31,333 bases of DNA from Botryllus schlosseri (taxonomy: Eukaryota; Chordata; Ascidiacea; Stolidobranchia; Styelidae), in the NCBI GenBank assembly GCA_000444245.1, contig ATSW01010243.1:1-31333 (forward strand). The letters are read 5' to 3'. Made by a program: the position numbers and the translations under genes. Positions 1 to 9,400 of this stretch are shown here, in pieces (positions within the stretch are counted from its first letter, which is position 1; the number at the start of each line of letters is the position of its first letter). The notes under the pieces were generated by a model. That model was not told the DNA's origin. It ran no database searches and saw nothing but the letters and a program-made list of their open reading frames with translations.

Positions 1-286
1 AAAGAGAATAGAACCATACTAGAAATAGTTTATAGCATGTTTTTAAATCACTCCTTTAAATTTTGACGCAATATTTGATAAAAGTTGCAGTAAAAATTGG
101 TTTGAAAAATACAGAAAAGTTGCAAAAAGTTGCACTGTAAAATCCCCCAAACAGCTTAAAACAAGTAAAAAAAGTTGCAAAAGCTGCAAAAACTTGCCCT
201 GGTAATCATCTTTTCGCACTGACGCATTGCTCAAAGTTTAAATATGGAACACATTTACCGTTGTACCCGTTAATAACCATATATAC
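1..286. other. Intron 5 of Link-discoidin gene B (partial), with short AAAAGTTGCA repeats
   Basis: This follows the last visible exon of gene B, so it is intronic on the minus strand. No last F5/8C exon can be found here. Between about 80 and 190 the motif AAAAGTTGCA or a close variant occurs five times (about 80, 114, 125, 170 and 180), which looks like a degenerate short repeat. Confidence 0.5.
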
Positions 287-3200
287 CTTCGGAATAGTCT
301 TGTAGTTTATTCCATCTTTACTATGCTTAATCTGGAATGTTGTCACCCACATTTTCGTGCCATATCGACTCGCTCCTTGAGTCAGGATTCCAGTCACAGC
401 TGCAGGCTGTTCAAGGTCTACCTGATATGCAGATGACATCGTTAATCATGCGTCAGTCCCAAACGTTTCTATTTCGTAATCGTCAGCAAATCATTTGCGA
501 CTATTCACAGATTTAGACTATAATACCGTGACAACATTAATCTTACCTCTAACCATTGATGTCTGCCGTTAATTTTCGGGATCCACGCGTTCACCAGATC
601 GGTGTTGTGCAATCGCGCAATCGAAGCACTCCATTTTGAATTCGAGACCAAGGGGAAGCGTGAGTGGAACTCGGATGATGCGTACAGTTGTGAATGATGA
701 ATCGTTCCATTCTGCACCCCCAAGGGGTTTGAGCATCTCCTCGTGGAATCTCCTGAGAGTAAAAAAATCCACGATACAATTAACGAGGAGTTGCAAGGGC
801 TTTCAAACATATACGTTTACGCATACGTAAATGTCGAGCCAACAACCAGAGTTGGATAAGTCCTGAATGACTAAGAATTATAACGAAAATAAAGTTCAGC
901 TCATATCAAATCGCAGGGTCGTAACCAAGTCACACGGTTCCGAATTGCAAGTCAATCTCACTTTTATAGTTTTGACTGTAGTCAAGTCGAGTCATTTTCA
1001 ATTCACTGTACCGAGTTAAGTCCGAGCCCAAGTCGGTGAGCAGAGGGTCGAGTCTGAGTCATAGTGTTGCGACTCGTGTCCAATTCATTTTGTTCACTGC
1101 TCAGTTTCGAGTTCATACGATGTTTTACCCACATTTAAACACTCAGCCTGGGTGATATCGAATACCTCGCATTCATAATAATGTACTAATTTTACTCACA
1201 TCGGCACATATAGGCTAGATAAATGCATACCCCGAAAGCAGTAGGCGTGCCACTGGTTGTTGCCCCAATTACAGCGATGAAGACCCGCACGTCCTCCGCA
1301 TTCAGGTTTGGCGTGAGTCATGGGGTAGTGAGCTGTCTTGTCTAGAGTCCACCCACACCGACACATTGAATAACCACTGAAAAATACGCGACACCGAATG
1401 AACTTAATTGTTTCTACTAGTAAAATGCATCCGGACCGACTGTGCGGTATATATATTACTAAACTGTTTAGTATCCTTCTGCAGAATCAAATTATAAGTC
1501 TGACGGATATAGCCTTATCGAAGTATCATGCCTGCTACCATCTTTAGTCAAATATTACTCAGTCCTCTTATTTTCGCGATTTTGAAACGGTATGAATATT
1601 AAGGATGTTAAAAAAACATTTTTTCTCAAATTTCATCGGCTTGGTTGTCAAATCGTCAGGTTACCTAAATAAACGTAGCACACCAAATTTGACTGAATTC
1701 CAACCAGTAGGAGCCGAGGTCGGTGAAATCGAAATTTCGGTTATTTTTGAAATATAATAGTATTTACGGTGACCAATTTCGTCACACGGCCATGACGTGA
1801 TGTCTTTTCCATTTGTTTTGATCTTGACAAGGGCCTATGGTGGAGTTTGGATGAAGACATCGCCTGTAAACGAAAAAAAGTTATGACACAAATTTGCTGG
1901 AAATGCTGAAAAATTGGTGTGCAACGTTGTCTTAGGTAACCTGACGATTTGACAACCAAGCCGATGAAATTTGAAAAAAAGTTTTTTTAACACCCCTAAT
2001 GAATATGAACTCGCTGGAACGAAAAATTGTGGTTCGTAATAAGCCCGTTATAGGCCTGTAGTGACTGCGTACTGCATTTTCCTTTCTAACATTCTAGACA
2101 CGGCCCTCTTTATGATAGTGAAAACTTTCGCGCCCCCCTTATCGTCAAATCACAAAACAATCCAATGCAGGGAGGGTTATGACTGTTGATGAGAGAATTC
2201 TAAAATATGAAAATCAGACTATAAACAGAGCAAAAACTAGGAATTGGAGGAAAATCGTGAAGACCGCGAAAAAAATGCAGTTGGCCTCAGCTTCGCGCTC
2301 CTCTTCAGATGCTTTCACGCACCCCAGTTTTAATACCACTGATCTATGATATGGTATTGATAAATGTGATAATCTATAGTTAGGCCTATACATGTAAAAA
2401 GGGTTGCATTTAAAACAAACAGTGCTTTAAAACACTTTGTTTAAAACATGTTTAAACAAAGGTCTTTAAAAAATTATTTTTTTTTTAAGATGTAAAATTA
2501 TGCCATAATTGTGTAAATACTTTCCAAAAACATTTGTATTAGCCTACGGACAATTACCACCCGATATAGCCGACATATATCGATATGGGATGGTTAAAAC
2601 CCTCAAACTATAGTCGGTTCAACATTGATAGTAGAGATATTTCGTCAACGGAGCTATATTTACCCTACATTTTTCAATGCCAATGTCAATACACTATGAC
2701 GTCACAACATATCATGACATCATGGCTTAAAAACAGCTATAAAAACATGTCTTAAATTAGGGCCTTGTTTTAAACATGTTTGTTTTAAATTGATTTTTTT
2801 AAATGCAACGTTACATGTAAATAATCGTGTCTCTTGTTGTGTGACGTAACATTATACACAACATGAATCTTAATTTATGCCATCTCGAACAGATATCTTG
2901 CCTTGTTTCAACTATGTACTTACGCCCTTCTGAGTTCCTCCAATTCGTCTTTGGTAGCGAGGTGGGCTCCAAGGCTCGCGCAATGGTCAAATGCCTGTGT
3001 ATAATCCATTACACGTTTGGTTTCAGAGATGAAGACTAAAATATATGCATAAAGGTAAATTGCGCTGAAGCTATAATTGCGGGAAGATCGACGGGACAGG
3101 TATAGTCTAGTCACGTACTCCCAAACACCGGATCATGGCCTAATTATGATTGGCAATCGTATTTCCGGCTCACGTATCTATAACTGACGAAATGGTCGTG

Positions 3201-3747
3201 TGTGTACTATTGGCCTACGGGTCATGGCTTTTCGGGATCCTTCTCCTGCTCCAATCCTGTTTGGCCAAACCTTGCGATGCGATGTAATGAACAAGTATGC
3301 GAGGAATATTTCGATATGACCAACTGAGGTCTGTCTGTATCCACGGGCACGGTAATTCTAGTATTCCTAGTAATATTTCCCGATGTAATAGGATCTTAAT
3401 TTTGATATTTCGACAGCAATTTTCTTGAATATTGATGCATCCTCGCTCTTTCCATCAGTTCTTTGTCGGGTCTTCTCTGGGCCGTAAGAACAGCGACACA
3501 CGAGTGGAGCTCAGATATAGGTCAACACGCGCTGTAGCCGAGACTAGAACCGCAGTCGTATTATATTATTATAGCCAATTGCTCCAACTGACTGGCTATT
3601 ACGTGTCTTGTGGTATATTCCGTAACTACATATGATACCCTCGACATATGGAATGGAATGAAGGAAAACAACACCGGAAAACTCACTTTCATATCCGAGG
3701 ACACAACTAGTCAATGCAAGAAGAAATCCAGATCGAATGAAATCCAT
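287..3747 (-). CDS. Secreted Link module + F5/8 type C (discoidin) protein, paralogue B; 3' end outside window
   Basis: Five exons are visible on the minus strand: 3747-3687 (ATG, signal peptide), 3035-2924 and 1376-1231 (Link module), 752-547 and 421-287 (first two thirds of an F5/8C domain). Intron phases are 1, 2, 1, 0, 0, exactly as in the neighbouring paralogue at 6481-12638. Donors are gtgagt, gtaagt, gtatgc, gtaaga and gtatat, and every acceptor is AG. Residues 1-20 (MDFIRSGFLLALTSCVLGYE) form a signal peptide. The Link module covers about 21-106, with Cys39, 63, 65, 84, 93 and 104, a CRCGW core and an HAYCF end. The F5/8C domain starts at about Cys113, with ASSEFHS, WSASIARLHN, AWIPK and TQGASR motifs. 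The last exon, which would carry the ARYIRLHP strand and the closing cysteine, is not within 1-286, so the gene is cut by the window edge. The first Link exon is three codons shorter than in the paralogue. Family knowledge suggests an extracellular glycan- or membrane-binding role; the actual ligand is unknown. Confidence 0.87.
890..1095. repeat. Degenerate AAGTC/GAGTC-rich repeat
   Basis: In intron 3 of gene B the pentamers AAGTC, GAGTC and GACTC recur many times (for example tagtcaagtcgagtc near 979 and gtcgagtctgagtc near 1048). Such runs are typical of decayed DNA-transposon ends, but no paired termini or target duplication could be defined. Confidence 0.4.
1598..2000. mobile_element. MITE with about 70-bp terminal inverted repeats
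   Basis: The left end (ATTAAGGATGTTAAAAAAAC...) and the reverse complement of the right end (ATTAGGGGTGTTAAAAAAAC...) match almost throughout about 70 bp, including a shared block TTTCATCGGCTTGGTTGTC and CAGGTTACCTAA. About 260 bp of unrelated sequence lies between the arms. It is in intron 2 of gene B. A target duplication is not clear, so the superfamily is open. Confidence 0.8.
2059..2341 (-). mobile_element. hAT-like MITE, family 1, inverted copy
   Basis: Read on the minus strand this matches the elements at 5401-5702 and 21874-22174: a CAGTGGT start, a GGGGTGCGTGAAAGC block, a TTCGCG block, 'TCTCATCAACAGTCATAACC' and the CACTATCATAAAG end. The left boundary is approximate. It lies in intron 2 of gene B. 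Confidence 0.7.
2399..2813. mobile_element. Non-autonomous element with GGGTTGCATTTAAAAC ends
   Basis: The left end AAGGGTTGCATTTAAAAC pairs with a right end whose complement is AACGTTGCATTTAAAA. Both flanks carry acatgtaaa (2390-2398 and 2813-2821), consistent with an 8- to 9-bp target duplication. A diverged relative lies at about 16761-17000, sharing the block GCCATAA(T/C)TGTGT(A/G)AATACTTTC. The interior is AT-rich and has no ORF. Confidence 0.7.
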
Positions 3748-4588
3748 GGTTCAACAATGAACGAATAGATTCTGTATCAAGTACTCGATCTGTTTGTTAG
3801 TACAACACCTAATAGAAGTTTCAATGTGTTAAATGCTGGACTCACTCAATATATTGGTTACTGGCTCTTTGCCGAGTTTAAATCCCTCAGGACTGTACAG
3901 TGTACAACACATAAGCCTACGACAATTACCAGTAGTCTATTTTCCACTATATGGTGGTCCACCGGTAACCGTTTACTGAAAACTAACACTCTTGTCGGTT
4001 TATTTGGTGGCTGGGATCATGTTACGCTAATAAACGTCTTGACATTGGTTAACTTTCCATCCAGGCCTCCACATAAACCTAAACCCGAAGTCAACCTAAG
4101 TCTTAAGCGAACTCACCACCCGCTTCACCATTACATGCAGGACACCTGCCGCCATCATCTGAGTTGCTTCCCCAATCAGCAAGATCTGCCGTATAGGCCC
4201 GTGACCATCGGCCTTATACATTTAAATACATTGGGACATCGGATGTGAATTACTTCCTATCGCTGGAAGAAATATTGATGCAAAAGAACATTCTTCAGCA
4301 AAGAGAAAATTCGAAAATGATTGCGTGCATGTTTTCGTGACGAATTCTTGAACCAAAAGAATATGATAAATCACGTATCCGATCAAGATTAAAGCAGTGC
4401 ACAATGCACATAGTAATGCATGGCATGGAAAGGGAAATTCCATATTCTACTCTCCTCACTAGTTCCGTGCCACACTTACAATTTCCATACGATACTTTAC
4501 GCATTTTCCGTACTTACACATATGTCCAATATTTCAGATTCAATTTTAGTTTTGATGTGTGGAAATTCGTCTGTGTGTAGGCCTACAC
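3748..4588. other. Region upstream of Link-discoidin gene B
   Basis: This stretch lies 5' of the gene B start codon and should hold its promoter and 5' UTR. No confident core promoter element was identified. The plus strand is open for 140 codons (3826-4248), but the predicted protein has no recognisable domain and no splice context, so I treat it as noncoding. Confidence 0.5.
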
Positions 4589-4812
4589 CAGACCTGGGCA
4601 AAGTGCGGGCCCGCGAAGCTATTCTGTGCGGCCCGCGAAAGTTTGCTGGGAATTCAAAATATAATACTTGCTTTTTGAATGAATAAAACCATAGGCTGTA
4701 TCAACTGAACAGGAAATTTGTTTACTTTGAAGCCTGTTCATTAATATGCCACGATTACGCTGCCTGTACGTAGGCCTACCTCGCGTGCGTAATCCAGATT
4801 CAAAATAAAGTG

Positions 4813-5141
4813 CAGTAGTTCCCAACCTTTTCCGACTTATCGCCGTATTATCAAGCTCAACACAAATTTTCGCCCCCCCCCCTTACTTACGGACCCAACA
4901 AATGAGGCATATGAACGGGCGATTTTTTCACCAAAGTCTGATCGCCGGTGAATTGACTAAAAAAGAAAGGTCATTTTTCTCGTCAACTTTCGAATTATAT
5001 GCAGAATTAGCCGTCTTCATTTACATTTTGGCCGTCATAATTAAATCTATCTCACTGGACGTTCTAACATTTTCGCCCTGTCGCCCCCTTTGGTATTTTC
5101 ACCCCCTCGTTTCTCAAAATCGCCCGCGTTAAGAACCACTG
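4813..5141 (+). mobile_element. hAT-like MITE, family 2, nested
   Basis: It starts CAGTAGTTCCCAACCTTTTCC and ends AAGAACCACTG, the usual CAGTGGTT...AACCACTG arrangement. Interior blocks (TCGCCCCC, 'GAATTGACTAAAAAAGAAAGG', TTTCTCAAAATCGCCC) match the element starting at 17962. It is inserted into the 4589-6010 element. Confidence 0.72.
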
Positions 5142-5400
5142 GTTTAGAGAACTTAATATTTGTATACTGGAGTCAGGGGTGAACCAGTCCTTGTAGTTTT
5201 TGCAAAGAATATCGCCGAGATTGTATAAGGATTTTAATTGAAATCGGTCTTATGACGGAAACACGAAACACTCGGTTCAGGAAGGGCGAATTTCAGATAA
5301 CTGCAAGCTTCGCTCAACATCAAGGCTACTTACTTTACACATTGCTCGGAATGCAGCGACCAATACAATAAGCTTTGTAATATCGATATGCATTTCAGTG

Positions 5401-5702
5401 CTGTGGTTCTCGAACTGGGGGCGTGAAAGCATCTAGAGGCGCGAAGCCGAAGTTTACTGAAAATGTTTTTCGCGCTTTGCGCGATTTAATCCCAGCGCAT
5501 GGTTGTTGCCCGACCTTGTCCGACTTTGATATTTCAGAATTCTATCATCAACAGTTATAACCTTCCATACCATCAAACTATCCGTTGGGTTTGCTAGCAT
5601 TCTGGTTGCGCTTTTTAATATTTTGTGATATCATGATAAGGGGGTGCGAAATTTCTCACTATCATAAATGGAGGCGTGCTTAAAGAAGTTTTAGAACCAC
5701 TG
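5401..5702 (+). mobile_element. hAT-like MITE, family 1, nested
   Basis: It runs from CTGTGGTTCTCGAACTGGGG to TTTTAGAACCACTG. The flanks tttcagtg and ttttagag agree at 6 of 8 positions. It shares long blocks with 21874-22174 (TTTTTCGCGCT, 'CAACAGT(T/C)ATAACCTTCCAT', CACTATCATAAA). It is the second insertion inside 4589-6010. Confidence 0.75.
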
Positions 5703-5808
5703 TTTTAGAGTCTTAATAGAAGAACCAGAATAGGGGTTTCAAGAGACTAAAAAATGTATCATCAGGCTTAATATTGTTTCGAATCATGACGGCAAATAGA
5801 TATACCCT

Positions 5809-5872
5809 CACTTTCTCATTACCTAACATCAACACATTGACTCTCATTACCTATAACATCAACACATTCACT
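5809..5872 (+). repeat. Two-copy tandem repeat, about 31-bp unit
   Basis: The phrase CTCATTACCTA(TA)ACATCAACACATT(G/C)AC occurs twice in direct succession. It lies inside the 4589-6010 transposon and looks like slippage. Confidence 0.7.
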
Positions 5873-6018
5873 GAGCAGCATTTATTAACAATGTAATTTA
5901 GAAATAAAATCAGAATACGCCGGGGAATATAGCTAGAATTTTTCACTTGGCCGCCAGCGTATTTTCTACTTCTCATTTGGCCCGCGGAGGAAAATAATTG
6001 CCCACCCCTGGTGTACAC

Positions 6019-6480
6019 TGTACAGCATTCTAATTATTTTGTGTGTCATGATCCATATAAACAGCCCTGGTGCATACATTCCATCATCAGTGTCGTTATG
6101 TCATGTGCCAGCCATTTTGTGCGGATAATGTACATGAAGCAAGTAACGGTACACGACAATGTAAAATTATCCTGTGGTTGTATTGAACCGTAGAAAACGC
6201 TGCAAATTCTCTCGCGTACCCTGGTTTGAGAACCCCTGAACTAGGACAACTCCCGCTTGCAAAATCATATTCTGATTTCGCACCGAACAGCATCACTATA
6301 TTTTCCTTATAAACGCATGTATTTATCGGATGTTTTAGCCTATATCACGAAGCAGTCAGGTACGTTAGTAGGCCTATTATGACACGTGAAAGTTGAGTAG
6401 ATGACGAACGGGTCATCACCTCTCCCTTTGGTAGGCCTACATGAGTCACGACAAAAAAACGCAAATTCAGAACAGGATGA
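6019..6480. other. 3' flank of Link-discoidin gene A
   Basis: This lies downstream of the gene A stop codon. It holds a hAT-like terminus (GTTTGAGAACCCCTG, ending near 6227) with no visible partner. No canonical AATAAA was found on the minus strand close to the stop, so the 3' UTR end is not placed. Confidence 0.4.
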
Positions 6481-9400
6481 CTAAGCGTCTTCAGGCTCGA
6501 ATTCCAGAAACGGATCTCCGCCCGTGGTCGCCGTCTCCGTATCGTCGCCGTACAGACCGGACTCGTAGGTTTTCAGGTCGCACCCGAGCAGCTCCAGTCG
6601 CAGAGCGACACGGTTGTGGAAGGCTCTCGGGTGAAGTCGAATGTACCGGGCGAGTACAGCTTCGGGAAACATGTTTCTTTTTAGCCCGTTGTTGTTCACG
6701 TTTCCGGAGAATACCTTGGGCGATGAAATTTGATATTAATTTATAGAAGATAGGTACAAAATTTCAGTATACAATTGAATAATATATTCATGTTCAAATA
6801 AACTCAGATAATTTCCGCTAACCTAACATTCGTCAGCAACTAGTAAAGAATTGAAATAAGAACATTGAACATTGTATTTCAAAATAGTTGCTGACGATAT
6901 TTGGGTTTATTTCAATATGAATATATTATTGAATTAATTTTACAAATGAACACAGTGAGTAAGGAAGCCGTAGTGCTATGAACAAGGATATACAATCCTG
7001 CTCTGGTCTGGACAAGGACTTTTCTCGTCTTGTGAATATGATAACGTTCGTTGTGTATTTCTGATCTATACGCCCTCACCTTCGGAATAGTTTTGTAGTT
7101 GTGTCCATCTTTGCTGTACTTGATGGTGAACGAGGTGATCCACATTTTCTTGCCGAATCGGCTGGCACCTTGCGTCAGAACACCCGTCACAGCAGTGGGG
7201 TTTTCCAGATCGACCTGTATACATACCGTACGATTAATATCCGTGTCATCGATCAGCGACAGCGTCAATTCCAGTAGAACATTGCACAGAGTACTTGTAT
7301 GGTATATTAGCCTAAAACAGGGGTGGCCAGCCTTTTTGCCATTCAAGGCCGCATTTCGACTACTCATGTAGCCTACGGCCGCATTCCAGGGCTGTACGTC
7401 AAATACACATGCAAAAGTGTCCGTGTCCATTTCCGGTGGACACCGGAGTAATATTTTAATGACATAGGCCCAATATACGCACCGAAATCGTGAGTGGTCA
7501 ACGGTTATGTCATGGGTAGCTCATATTCGCGCCAAGCGCGAAAATTTTTGTCAGATTCACTAAGGAATTTCGTCATTTATATTATTAGTTTTGCTATCAC
7601 ACATTTATCCTTTCTCAGCCCATGTGATCAGATTTGCCGGCAGAGTTGATGGAGGGAGGGGTGTTTTCGAAAATTTAGGGCAATTTATACATGATGATGT
7701 ATTTTCGCTTGGGCCAATTGTTATTAGTCGCTCTGTTGCATGCGTTTATTTCTTGACCTCCCATCAGGATTTTCGGTATAGTGAGGAGCACACGATTCCA
7801 AGTTGGTATTTCTATATAAGGCACATCATTTTCCTCTGCTGTTCGCATCTGTACTAGGGATCTGATGACAAAGAGCGCCATACTATGATAAAATGGAAAT
7901 ATGAAGTTACATTGAATCGCGCGCAGCGCGAAGAAAATTTCAAGATTAATTAAAATCTTTCAACAAATCGGGAGTCAATTCCCAAATTCAAACTGCATGT
8001 CGACGGCCGCCAATACATACTAATTGAATTACGTGACCACGGCCGCACAAATTTCCTTCTACGGCCGCAGGTTGGCCACTCCTGGCCTAAAACAATGAAC
8101 ATCTGGCTATGCCAATGTTCAATTGAACTCAGTACCGTTTGTTCTCGTTAATTCCATCATTCAGAACAACAGGATGGCGAACGACTAACCACTAATAATT
8201 ATTATAATTTTCATCTTGGGATAGACGAGGCGTGAAAAACGATTTAGTGGAATCTCTTTCAATCAAATCACCACCACAATCGTTTCCTTGCGATTGAGAA
8301 AGTGGCGGCAATAGTCCGAAAAAACGTTCAGATTGAATTTTTCATGTTGTACGATTGTTGCGAAACGGTACCGGTATTTGGTCATGGAATTAGGAATATT
8401 CAGAAATTTCTTTGCAAGTTTTGATCGGACATGACAGCGTTAGGACATGGCATGACATTCATTCGAATTTTCATTTGTACATCGAATTGTAGCACCGATA
8501 ATCCGTCATGTTATATCTAATGAACCAGGCGACACCGGATATCAAAATAGTGCTATTCAATTTAATCCACAAAAAGTGATCTATGGTGTTATGATATGCT
8601 TAGACTGCTGAGGCAATTCACTTCGAATTCGACTTGTGAAGGCGCTCGACTACTAGTTATAGTCTTGCAGCTAGAAGCTCGGCGATGTCTGCGTGTTCCT
8701 GTCCCATTTTAACTGTGCAGAAGCATGACCAACTAAAGAGTAGACTCTTAATTTACAGACCAAAATGTTGGGCGGGAAACCGTGTGTTAGTTGAACATGG
8801 CAGAAGGCATTCGTCCGCCATAGCTCACAGATTCATTGACGTTTCTCGTCTGGATCAAATACCGCCGAAACGCTTTACCTCAATATACTGGTTTCTTCCG
8901 TTGTATTTCGGAATCCAGGCATTCACCAAGTCCGCATTATGCAGGCGAGCAATCGAAGCACTCCATTTCGAATTTTGGAAAATCGGAAACCATGAGTGGT
9001 ACTCGGACGATGCGTACATCTGGGAATAGTGCATATCCCCGCTCTCGATTCCAAGAGGTTTTGTGCAATTTCCTACTGCGTCACCTGAATCAATCATATT
9101 ATGATGTACTAACTGTCTCTACTAATAGTAGAGTAATATAGATTCTACCAGGTATATTATGAGTGTCCGTGTTAATTCCCTTCCAAATGCTATTTTGTCA
9201 AGTCTTGAACTTGTTCCCGTATATTTATTGTTTTTCCATACGATTAGATGCACCCCGTAGTATCTATCAGCTGTTTTACGAAGTTTCATGAGTTTCATCT
9301 GACCATTGGACCAGACATTATGATGTCAATGCAGGCTACACATTTGTTTGTTGTTTGCGGTATTCATGGCGTTTGTCGACTTCTGTGGTCATTTACGCTA

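Larger units (their letters stand above)
4589..6010 (+). mobile_element. hAT-like non-autonomous transposon, carrying two nested MITEs
   Basis: The ends are CAGACCTGGGCAAAGTGCGG and, as reverse complement of the right end, CAGGGGTGGGCAATTATTTT; both continue into GCGGGCC-type sequence. This is the common CAGGGGTGGGC hAT terminus. The flanks gcctacac (4581-4588) and gtgtacac (6011-6018) agree at 6 of 8 positions, fitting a decayed 8-bp target duplication. No transposase is visible. It lies between the two Link-discoidin genes. Confidence 0.75.

Noticed and set aside
3826-4248. 140-codon plus-strand ORF, the longest long-range open frame not explained by an exon
   Set aside because: No signal, domain, repeat or splice context; the composition reads like translated noncoding DNA upstream of gene B.
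6205-6227. hAT-like right terminus GTTTGAGAACCCCTG
   Set aside because: No partner end or target duplication could be paired with it, so no element was drawn.
6441-6746. 101-codon plus-strand Arg-rich ORF
   Set aside because: It is the antisense shadow of the last F5/8C exon of gene A.
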